From assembly GCA_002440745.1 (NCBI GenBank), contig DJVB01000007.1, forward strand, positions 1-22,608: a DNA stretch of 22,608 bases, written 5' to 3'. This document shows, in pieces, positions 1 through 6,327 of the stretch. The position numbers and the translations under genes are program-made. A model generated the notes under the pieces. The model was not told the origin of the DNA. It was given only the letters and a program-made list of their open reading frames with translations, and made no database searches. This DNA is from Bacteroidales bacterium UBA6267. GTDB lineage: Bacteria; Bacteroidota; Bacteroidia; Bacteroidales; UBA1556. Numbering within the stretch: position 1 is the first letter of the stretch; every line of letters begins with the position of its first letter.

Positions 1-94
1 GGTTATAGTCGTAGGAATATTGTATAAATTCTCCAATAGTTTCAAGATTTGCGGTTTGTGTGGTATTTTCTATGTTAACTTTACAAATAATCAT
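1..94 (-). CDS. Orphan Rhs cassette O6, start only (partial)
   Basis: This is the first 31 codons of a coding region that continues beyond the left edge. Reading from the ATG at 92-94, the product begins MIICKVN and then contains TTQTANL and EFIQYSYDYN. These match the YD-repeat part of the giant Rhs protein R0, where the corresponding DNA lies around 12755-12820. The ATG overlaps the TGA stop of the upstream lipoprotein gene in an ATGA arrangement, so translation is probably coupled. The Rhs homology starts further upstream in the Rhs repeat region than in any other orphan cassette here, so O6 may carry a longer piece of Rhs core. Tip and immunity gene lie outside the window. Confidence 0.7.
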   Translation of the reverse strand, partial: MIICKVNIENTTQTANLETIGEFIQYSYDYN

Positions 95-702
95 GGAATT
101 AAACTATCTAAATCTAATGCAACATTTATTGAATCCACTTCTTGAATTAGTAGTTTATTTTGATTATCGTCAGGAAAAACATTTTCGACTCTAACAAACA
201 TATTCTCTGTAATTAAGTATGTGAAAAATTCAACTTTTCTAATTTTTTCAGTTTTTATTCCATTAGAAACCTCTACAGAATCTGTTTTCTTCTCATCATA
301 TATCATATTATTATTTACGATAAAATTATAATCTGAAAAGTCAACCTCACATTTACTACCTGATCTCATAAATATTATTCTAGAATATTTATCTTGATTG
401 AAATATGTCAAGTTTAAATTTGTCACAAAATATGATGAGTCAATTAAGTAAATATCAGGAAATAAACTCTGCATCCAAATATTAAAGTATTTTTTGTTAT
501 TAGTCTCAAAAAATCTGACAATATAGTAAGGAGCCTCAATATTATTCGCATTTTTATAGATTGATTGCAAAACTTCATCATTCGAATTTTTACAATAATC
601 GAGAAAATTTTTTTCGCGATTTAAGTTGTAACAAGCAGTTATACTGATTAAACACAATAATAAAATAATTAAATTAATTCTTTGATCTTGTGACTTTTCC
701 AT
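91..702 (-). CDS. Lipoprotein, candidate immunity protein I5 for JAB-like tip O5
   Basis: The product is a predicted lipoprotein of 203 residues. A hydrophobic stretch follows QDQRINL and ends in the lipobox ITAC, so the Cys should be lipidated and the rest lies in the periplasm or on the surface. I recognise no domain. The mature part is rich in Asn, aromatic and acidic residues. I chose the ATG at 700-702; a TTG three codons further upstream is possible. Its 5' end overlaps the 3' end of the O5 cassette by 29 bases, the usual layout of a toxin followed by its immunity gene, and its stop overlaps the start of O6. Immunity is inferred from position only. An envelope location is odd for a partner of a metallopeptidase-like toxin unless the toxin acts outside the cytoplasm. 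Confidence 0.75.
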   Translation of the reverse strand: MEKSQDQRINLIILLLCLISITACYNLNREKNFLDYCKNSNDEVLQSIYKNANNIEAPYYIVRFFETNNKKYFNIWMQSLFPDIYLIDSSYFVTNLNLTYFNQDKYSRIIFMRSGSKCEVDFSDYNFIVNNNMIYDEKKTDSVEVSNGIKTEKIRKVEFFTYLITENMFVRVENVFPDDNQNKLLIQEVDSINVALDLDSLIP

Positions 703-1693
703 TTTTATCAATTTTATACAAATTTTTTAAATAGGGCATATAGACATAATAAAAATCATAGTATTTGGCTGTATTAATATCTTCACCTAATCCAGATTCC
801 TCTCTGGATATTGTTCTTTGGTTTGGATGAGAATGAATCATCATATGTATATCCTTAGGTTTCAGGCCAAATACATTATCAGATGGTGAAGTATCATCAA
901 CCTGATAGGTTCCTAAACCTATCATGCCCGATTTAGTGATATGCATCCTCCATTCTACTTTCGTTGATTTATCTGCCAAAAAATAAAATAATTTCAATGC
1001 TTCTTTTCTTTCAGAAATCGTATTTTTTTTGTTTGATTGATATGTGCTTTGTTTAGCCTTTTTATATTGCCACCCTCGTTCAGCATCAAAGTAGTCAGCA
1101 ATTAATACATCTTTATCTTTAGATAATTCTGGCAATATATCGGTATTATTTATTTTTAAACCACTTTTGTTTCCAGTTGCATCGTAATCCCTTTTACCAG
1201 CATCATATTCTTCTTTATCAAACAATACATCATAATCATCTCCTCCATAATCAGTTGGTTTTTGATTTGGAATTATTTCAATATTCCCATTGTCATCAAC
1301 TGTATATCCTTTGTCTAAAGCTCCAGTTGGATCGATTAACATAACCGGGTTCCACTGGCAATAATTGTAAGGAGAAAGTCCCTGACGTTCATCACTCAAC
1401 GGATCCACACTCAACCAAACTGACAAATCACTATCATAATACCTTGCCCCAAAATAAGAATACCCCGTTTCCACATCTTTCTCCTTGCCGGAGAAGGTAT
1501 AAGGCACATCCCAAGAATTGGTGCGTTGGTAGATGTAGTCTTCGCCGTAGGGGAGATACTGCAGGTGCTGGTAGGCCTCACCCGAGGCGTCAGCATTGCA
1601 GTGTGATATAGTGAGCTCGCCAAACTGAGCCTGTCGAACTGTGAAGAGTCCATACAATCTATCTTCCATTATTTTTGTGTTGTGCAGCGTCAT
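674..1693 (-). CDS. Orphan Rhs cassette O5 with JAB/JAMM-like metallopeptidase tip
   Basis: The product has 339 residues. Residues about 36-124 are the end of an Rhs-associated core (YLPYGE, FSGKEKD, YFGARYY, WLSVDPLS, LIDPTG). Residues 125-339 form the variable tip. The tip carries the signature of a JAB/JAMM metal-binding fold: Glu248 in VEWRM, His287-Ser-His289-Pro, then Ser300 and Asp305 in ESGLGED. The known family usually shows S-x2-D; here the spacing is S-x4-D. Rhs tips of the 'JAB-like toxin' class are known in polymorphic toxin systems and are predicted peptidases or deubiquitinase-like enzymes. Residues about 16-28 are encoded by a REP-like element, not by Rhs core. There is no signal peptide. 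The lipoprotein gene after it overlaps by 29 bases and is the likely immunity gene. Confidence 0.85.
   Translation of the reverse strand: MTLHNTKIMEDRLYGLFTVRQAQFGELTISHCNADASGEAYQHLQYLPYGEDYIYQRTNSWDVPYTFSGKEKDVETGYSYFGARYYDSDLSVWLSVDPLSDERQGLSPYNYCQWNPVMLIDPTGALDKGYTVDDNGNIEIIPNQKPTDYGGDDYDVLFDKEEYDAGKRDYDATGNKSGLKINNTDILPELSKDKDVLIADYFDAERGWQYKKAKQSTYQSNKKNTISERKEALKLFYFLADKSTKVEWRMHITKSGMIGLGTYQVDDTSPSDNVFGLKPKDIHMMIHSHPNQRTISREESGLGEDINTAKYYDFYYVYMPYLKNLYKIDKNGKVTRSKN
1612..1646. repeat. REP-like element (TTCGACAGGCTCAG type) at the O5 core junction
   Basis: On the minus strand this stretch contains GTTCGACAGGCTCAGT followed by TTGGCGAGCTCAC. I recall TTCGACAGGCTCAG and TTCGACTNCGCTCAG as common dispersed palindromic repeats in Bacteroidota genomes. 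Here the element is in frame and encodes FTVRQAQFGEL, directly before the point where O5 regains homology to Rhs core. A related element sits at the O1 junction (9869-9900). Confidence 0.5.
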
Positions 1694-1724
1694 GTTTTCA
1701 CTTAATTCGCTTCGCTAAGATATA

Positions 1725-1733
1725 CAAAATTTA
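1725..1733 (-). promoter_or_regulatory. Weak promoter-like box upstream of O5
   Basis: The minus strand reads TAAATTTTG, close to the Bacteroidota -7 consensus TAnnTTTG but with one extra base. It lies about 30 bases before the O5 start, in the 95-base gap after the I4 gene. No clear -33 element is visible. Confidence 0.25.
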
Positions 1734-1788
1734 TGTTTTCATACTAAACTCATATTGTTTGATATTTTAGTGGAATGCTACTATTGTT

Positions 1789-2085
1789 TTAATTATTTAA
1801 AAAAAATGCAGAGACGATTATTGAAAGGAAAGCTAATACCATAAAATAATTTGTGAACTTTCGATAAATAAGTGCTTTTCTTAGTTCTTCTTTTTCAAAA
1901 TCATTTTGAGATTCTTTAATAATTTTTTTGATTTTTCTGCCTGTCAAGCCAAACTCAGGTTTAAACGAAATCTCTTTTCCTTCTACAAGTACCAACTCCT
2001 TTTGTAATCTTAAAAATGAAAAAACAAATCCAAGGATAAAAGATATTATTGATACTATTCCTAATATTATTTTAAGATAATCCAT
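1789..2085 (-). CDS. Two-helix membrane protein, candidate immunity protein I4
   Basis: The product has 98 residues with a predicted N-terminal membrane helix (about residues 5-25, IILGIVSIISFILGFVF), a charged central part of about 45 residues rich in Lys and Glu, and a C-terminal helix (about residues 77-96, NYFMVLAFLSIIVSAFFL). It starts 11 bases after the stop of orphan cassette O4, so it is very likely co-transcribed with it. I recognise no family. The role as immunity protein of the Gly-rich O4 tip is inferred from position. A membrane immunity protein would suit a toxin that inserts into or crosses the inner membrane. Confidence 0.7.
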   Translation of the reverse strand: MDYLKIILGIVSIISFILGFVFSFLRLQKELVLVEGKEISFKPEFGLTGRKIKKIIKESQNDFEKEELRKALIYRKFTNYFMVLAFLSIIVSAFFLNN

Positions 2086-2096
2086 AATTATTTAGT

Positions 2097-3470
2097 TTAT
2101 TTAGATCCCAAATCATTCCATGGCGCCATATAAACTCCTTCGTGAGAATTTAATTCACGACCTTGATTATAATAGTTTTGACTCATCCTATTTAACTGAT
2201 CTACCATTTGGTAATACATTTTAAGCATTTCTGGTAAAGTCCCTCTCGCTAGTATTGTTGTATTTGAATAATCAACATAAGCTCCAAGACCATAACCAGT
2301 GCTAAAAGGCATAGTAGAACCAGATCCGCAAGCTCCAGCAGCTCTTAAACCATACTTACCACCACAGTATAAATTAATTTCACCACTTCCTTGAACCCCA
2401 ATAATATTTGTAAAAAGTCCAATATTTACACCTGATCCAGCCATAGCACCTGAGCCTCCACCAACTACACCACCAAATGTTGGGTTTGCGGTATAGCCCA
2501 AAGCTAAACCACCTCCTGCAGACCACGTTCTATATAACATCGCAGTACCAGAAATATCAACAGCAACACCATAAGCTATTGAGCCTGTTGCAAACATTGC
2601 AGCTCTTGCTTCATATTGAACAAAGCCAGTTAGTAATGCACCATTTTCACTTATAATCTTATGACCACTTTTAAACTCAGGATCAAACTCTCCTGAACCA
2701 GCCTCGTAGTGATTTCCTCGTGTATCTGAAAAAGAACCATCTTCATTCAAATTGTAGGAATGGGAATAATTACCTTCACTGTCATTAACATCAATTTTTG
2801 AACTTTTACCGAGATACTTTTCCCCTTTTTGTAGTTTAGTATCCTTTGTAATCCCTTCATGGTATTTATAGTTCCCGTTTTTATCTTGTATCCAATCTCT
2901 ACCATCTGGGTCTATAACCATTGTTGGATGTCCACCTACATACATATACGGCGAAGTACTCGGATATTTTATAGACAGCGGATCCACAGAAAGCCAAATG
3001 CTCAGCCCCGAACTGTAGTAGCGTGCCCCAAAGTAATCAAAGCCTGTTTCGCTGTCTCTTTCCTTGCCCGTAAACTTGTATCTCGTATCCCAATCGCCGG
3101 CTTTTTGTTGTATAAAGAGCTCCCCATAAGGAAGATACTCAATATGCTCATACGCATATCCTCCGCCATCGCTTATCCAAGCGGAAGAACCTAAGTGGTC
3201 GCTGTGGTAGAAGTATTGATTCTCTTCTATCTCGTCTTGGTGGAGGCTTTCTTCCAAAAACTCAAACCGAATGTCCAGGCTCAAAAAACCATTGCGTATA
3301 CCCACACATTCGCCGGAGCGGTTGAGGAGGTCGTGGAGGTCATTGGAAATCTGAGGGTAGTCGGCATTTTTATCCGCAACATCTGTTCGCATATCCACCG
3401 AGCTGAGGGCAAAACCGCCGCAAATTTCTCTATCATTGTAGATAAAAGTAATGTTTCGCATCGTATCCAT
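2097..3470 (-). CDS. Orphan Rhs cassette O4 with Gly-rich hydrophobic tip
   Basis: The product has 457 residues. Core homology to R0 begins at GGFALS (residue 18) and runs through YHSDHLGSSAWI, YLPYGELFIQQ, YKFTGKERD, YFGARYY and WLSVDPL to VIDPDG near residue 190. The tip is residues 191-457. It opens with a spacer (DWIQDKNGNYKY, then KGEKYLGKSS) resembling the one in cassette O2. A long Gly/Ala-rich stretch follows (about residues 270-390, with GGGLALGYTA and GVVGGGSGAMAGSG), which could be a membrane-active or glycine-zipper-like segment; this is inference. The start at 3470 is ATG, with another ATG at 3461. The 15-base gap after the I3 gene suggests read-through from O3. The first 17 residues do not match R0, so this is a new start grafted onto the core. 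Confidence 0.85.
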   Translation of the reverse strand: MDTMRNITFIYNDREICGGFALSSVDMRTDVADKNADYPQISNDLHDLLNRSGECVGIRNGFLSLDIRFEFLEESLHQDEIEENQYFYHSDHLGSSAWISDGGGYAYEHIEYLPYGELFIQQKAGDWDTRYKFTGKERDSETGFDYFGARYYSSGLSIWLSVDPLSIKYPSTSPYMYVGGHPTMVIDPDGRDWIQDKNGNYKYHEGITKDTKLQKGEKYLGKSSKIDVNDSEGNYSHSYNLNEDGSFSDTRGNHYEAGSGEFDPEFKSGHKIISENGALLTGFVQYEARAAMFATGSIAYGVAVDISGTAMLYRTWSAGGGLALGYTANPTFGGVVGGGSGAMAGSGVNIGLFTNIIGVQGSGEINLYCGGKYGLRAAGACGSGSTMPFSTGYGLGAYVDYSNTTILARGTLPEMLKMYYQMVDQLNRMSQNYYNQGRELNSHEGVYMAPWNDLGSK

Positions 3471-3485
3471 ATGGGTTATTAATAA

Positions 3486-3893
3486 CTACTTAATATGATA
3501 ATAAAATTTCCCTAAGTCTGAATTTATGATAATACATGCTTTATCTTCTTTTCTTTCAATGGGAAAACTTACTGTCATGATAACATCTTGCCAAGCACTA
3601 AATGAAACACTATTGGGTTTGTCTAAAACAAAACTTTGAAAGGTTATTCGGTTTTCTGCTAATTTCCATTTACCTTCATTAGCATATAATAAACTATCGT
3701 TAGAGGCATAGATAAGTTGACTATATGTGCCGTTCTGATATAACACCAAAGTATCAATAACATTCATGTTATCATTGCGAATATACATACCCACTAAATC
3801 TTCTTTATCAAAAGAACAACTTGTAAAAAATAGTGCGAATAAAAAAATTAAACTACTATTAATCTGGTAAATTGGCTTCATTATATAATTCAT
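3486..3893 (-). CDS. Small lipoprotein, candidate immunity protein I3
   Basis: The product has 135 residues (131 if the second ATG at 3881 is used). A hydrophobic segment, SLIFLFALFFTSC, ends in a lipobox Cys, followed by the acidic SFDKEDL, so an exported lipoprotein is likely. The mature part has a pattern seen in small lipocalin-like lipoproteins: VGMYIRND near its start and later GKWKLAENRITF. I cannot assign a named family with confidence. The 5' end overlaps the 3' end of orphan cassette O3 by 35 bases (23 with the inner start), which fits tight coupling of toxin tip and immunity. Function is inferred from position. Confidence 0.75.
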   Translation of the reverse strand: MNYIMKPIYQINSSLIFLFALFFTSCSFDKEDLVGMYIRNDNMNVIDTLVLYQNGTYSQLIYASNDSLLYANEGKWKLAENRITFQSFVLDKPNSVSFSAWQDVIMTVSFPIERKEDKACIIINSDLGKFYYHIK

Positions 3894-5409
3894 TGATTCT
3901 TTTCATTTTAGATCGTTCGATAATAATTACATATGTTTGATAAGTTGTACTCTTGGGGGGGCTGGATGCGTTAGTTCTTGGAATATTTACTTCATCTCCA
4001 TCAAACGGATTTAATGTCCATGAGCTTATAGATTTACTATCCATAATAGTTATAACTAACAAATTTCCTACAGGATACAAACTGACGCCAGCAGATCCGA
4101 CCATTTGCTCCGTCATATTTACTCCTGCTCGAATCAACCCAATAATACCAAAATCTCCTTCAAAATAATACTTTGATTCTTCTCCATTTGCAACATATTC
4201 TTCATACGCTTTATTGACCTGATAAGAATCCAATAGATCTGTATTCATCTGATGGTCTTTCCCTGAAATTAAGCTTTTTTCAGGTCCAGTTCCATTTTTC
4301 CACTCACTATATATTGTATTCCAATTTACATTGGTCTTTCGATGAGTGTAACCTTCAATGAATTCAGAAGTACTCATGTATTGTTTATCCCCAGTTTTCT
4401 TATTTAAAATTTCGGTTTGTCCATCGTGCTCTCCTCCTTTATGATGATAAAAATCCACATCACATCCCCCCAAATCACTAATTTTAGTATATTCTCCTTT
4501 ATCTGCATCATACTTGAATTCATCATCATTCATCCCATTCGGATCTATAAGCATTACCGGATTTCCTCTCACATACATATATGAGCTTGAACTTGGGTAC
4601 ATTGATGCCAAAGCATCCACACTCAGCCACACGCTCAAATCCGAACTGTAGTAGCGTGCCCCGAAATAATCAAAGCCCGTTTCGCTATCTCTTTCCTTGC
4701 CCGTAAACTTGTATCTTGTATCCCAATCGCCGGCTTTTTGTTGTATAAAGAGCTCCCCATAAGGAAGATACTCAATATGCTCATACGCATATCCTCCGCC
4801 ATCGCTTATCCATGAGGAACTACCTAAGTGGTCGCTGTGGTAGAAGTATTGATTCTCTTCAATCTCGTCTTGGTGGAGGCTTTCTTCCAAAAACTCAAAC
4901 CCGGTGTGCAGGCTCAAAAAGCCATTGCCTATGCCCCCACATTCGCCGGAGCGGTTGAGGAGGTCGTGGAGGTCATTGGAAATCTGTGGGTAGTCGGCAT
5001 TTTTATCCGCAACGTCTGTTCGCATATCCACAAGGCTAAGGGCAAAGCCGCCGCCTATTTTGGAGGCGATGCGCTCGCTGCCGGTGAAGTAGTGCTTGGT
5101 GTATTCCCGATTCGTAAGCACCATATAGGGTGATGTGTAGAGGGTTTTTTCGGTCAGATTGGCCACATCAAAATAGTCTTTGCCATTCAACGTCATCTGC
5201 TCCACAGCACCCGTAAACTTCCACACTCGCTCGCCTCCGGCGTTGTAGAGGTAGCTGCTCATACTTAGGTTGTCTTTTACGCTCATCAGTCGGTTTTGTT
5301 CACCCTCTTGTTTATTTTTTTTAAGGTGTTCACGAATGCTACGCATTTCCTCGTCCCAACAGAGACTGCGATAGGTGGCATCTAAAATATTTGCGTTGCT
5401 TCGAGCCAT
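3859..5409 (-). CDS. Orphan Rhs cassette O3 with tip of unknown function
   Basis: The product has 516 residues, the longest complete orphan here. Core homology to R0 begins at CWDEE (residue 17) and continues through MSVKDNLSMSSYLYNAGGER, YFTGSERIAS, YHSDHLGSS, YKFTGKERD and YFGARYY to LIDPNG near residue 292. The usual SVDPL is SVDAL here. A 17-codon insertion absent from R0 splits CWDEE from NRLMS. The tip (residues 293-516) contains FIEGYTHRKTNVNW, EWKNGTGPEKSLISGKDH, NMTEQMVGSAGVSLYPVGN and a Ser/Thr-rich end. From memory it resembles a recurrent Bacteroidota Rhs tip, but I know no activity for it. Its own promoter-like box lies 38-45 bases upstream of the start. The lipoprotein gene I3 overlaps its end. 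Confidence 0.85.
   Translation of the reverse strand: MARSNANILDATYRSLCWDEEMRSIREHLKKNKQEGEQNRLMSVKDNLSMSSYLYNAGGERVWKFTGAVEQMTLNGKDYFDVANLTEKTLYTSPYMVLTNREYTKHYFTGSERIASKIGGGFALSLVDMRTDVADKNADYPQISNDLHDLLNRSGECGGIGNGFLSLHTGFEFLEESLHQDEIEENQYFYHSDHLGSSSWISDGGGYAYEHIEYLPYGELFIQQKAGDWDTRYKFTGKERDSETGFDYFGARYYSSDLSVWLSVDALASMYPSSSSYMYVRGNPVMLIDPNGMNDDEFKYDADKGEYTKISDLGGCDVDFYHHKGGEHDGQTEILNKKTGDKQYMSTSEFIEGYTHRKTNVNWNTIYSEWKNGTGPEKSLISGKDHQMNTDLLDSYQVNKAYEEYVANGEESKYYFEGDFGIIGLIRAGVNMTEQMVGSAGVSLYPVGNLLVITIMDSKSISSWTLNPFDGDEVNIPRTNASSPPKSTTYQTYVIIIERSKMKRINELYNEANLPD
4966..5277 (-). repeat. 312-base Rhs core block identical to 11509-11820
   Basis: Aligning O3 with R0 by eye at an offset of 6543, I find no mismatch between 4966 and 5277. 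Flanking differences are at 4965 (c against g) and 5278 (t against a). This is long enough to serve as a substrate for homologous recombination or gene conversion. Confidence 0.85.
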
Positions 5410-5446
5410 GCTTTTAGGTTTATAACTTTATCCGATCTAAGAATGA

Positions 5447-5454
5447 CAAAATTA
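5447..5454 (-). promoter_or_regulatory. Promoter box upstream of O3
   Basis: The minus strand reads TAATTTTG, an exact match to the Bacteroidota -7 consensus TAnnTTTG, and is followed by TCATTC. It lies in the 114-base gap between the TonB-domain gene and O3. The same octamer, followed by TCGTCC, precedes the T9SS/R0 operon. No convincing -33 TTTG is visible at the expected distance. Confidence 0.5.
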
Positions 5455-5523
5455 GGGTTTTTTGTGAACTAATTTGTGGAATTTAATTGGGGGTTGAAAT
5501 ACATTAATTCAAGCATGAGTTAC

Positions 5524-5958
5524 TTAAAGCTTAAACATTATAGATTGAGTAAGTGTAAACTTAACAGGCCTTCCTTTTTGATATGCAGGCTCCCACCTTT
5601 CCATAAGCTTTAATACTCTAATTGCCTCATTGTCCAATTCTTTATTGACACTTTTTATAACTTCATAATTACTAATAAATCCATCAATACCTACTGTGAA
5701 TTTGATAATTACTTCGCCTTCTATGCGCTTTTTTTTCGCTTTATCAGGATAGTGAATGTTATCAATAATAAGTTGTTTAATTCCTTTTCTTCCATCAGGA
5801 TACATCGGATATGAGTCAATTAAAGAAAATCCAAAATCTGGTTCAGATGGTTTTACTTCCTGATAGTTTTTTATTGTTTTAATACTATCTGGAATTACTT
5901 GTGCTCCGCTAATTTTTATTATAAATAGGCTAATAAATATTAAAATGTTGTACTTCAT
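5524..5958 (-). CDS. TonB C-terminal-domain protein (I2b)
   Basis: The product has 144 residues. An N-terminal hydrophobic segment ends near SGAQ and looks like a cleavable signal peptide rather than the usual TonB anchor. The C-terminal 80 or so residues match the TonB C-terminal domain: IHYPDKAKKKRIEGEVIIKF, then VGIDGFISNYEVIKS, LDNEAIRVLK, and WEPAYQKGRPVKFTLT. In the known family this domain contacts the TonB box of outer-membrane transporters. Here it stands without a proline-rich spacer, ExbB/ExbD or a transporter, 12 bases after the I2a lipoprotein gene and inside a toxin array. It may be a second immunity protein for O2, or a remnant of a lost cassette. The family assignment is strong; the role is inference. 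Confidence 0.85.
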   Translation of the reverse strand: MKYNILIFISLFIIKISGAQVIPDSIKTIKNYQEVKPSEPDFGFSLIDSYPMYPDGRKGIKQLIIDNIHYPDKAKKKRIEGEVIIKFTVGIDGFISNYEVIKSVNKELDNEAIRVLKLMERWEPAYQKGRPVKFTLTQSIMFKL

Positions 5959-5970
5959 AATTGTTTGTTT

Positions 5971-6327
5971 TTAATCAATTGTATAATTTATTTTCTTAAT
6001 AAACACCCTTTCTATAGCTTGGCTGTTTGAGGGGTCTGTTTTTGAAAGCATTATTAAAACACTATCACCTTCCGATAAAGGATATTCAAATGGAAATTTC
6101 TTTGCATTCGGGCTATTTGAAAAACCATAATATATAGAATCATTTACGTAATAATGGTAATAAACTTTGATAGTATAGACTCTTCCTCCCCACTGATAAA
6201 AATGGCTTAGAGAATCTATACAACCATTTGTATAACATATGTCTTTGACTTTTATATCTGAATTTTTGCAAGAACTCAGTAAAATCAATATTAAAAATAG
6301 TGCAACGATTTTAATTGCTTTACCCAT
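5971..6327 (-). CDS. Small lipoprotein, candidate immunity protein I2a
   Basis: The product has 118 residues. The N-terminal segment IVALFLILILLSSC ends in a clear lipobox, so the mature protein of about 100 residues should be an envelope lipoprotein. The mature part has two further Cys residues (DICYTNGCIDS), which could form a disulfide outside the cytoplasm, and many Tyr residues (VYYHYYVNDSIYYGF). I know no family for it. The start overlaps the stop of orphan cassette O2 by 8 bases (ATGGGTAA), indicating translational coupling and supporting a role as the cognate immunity protein. Confidence 0.75.
   Translation of the reverse strand: MGKAIKIVALFLILILLSSCKNSDIKVKDICYTNGCIDSLSHFYQWGGRVYTIKVYYHYYVNDSIYYGFSNSPNAKKFPFEYPLSEGDSVLIMLSKTDPSNSQAIERVFIKKINYTID

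Noticed and set aside
1411..1653. A second minus-strand frame inside O5
   Set aside because: It lies in another frame of the well-supported O5 core, and its product is composition-driven.
4828..5133. Plus-strand open frame of 101 codons, with very similar frames at 3195-3482, 7280-7486, 9581-9868 and 11371-11676
   Set aside because: They are antisense to the conserved Rhs core and repeat only because the core repeats. They have no independent start signals and end where the core ends.
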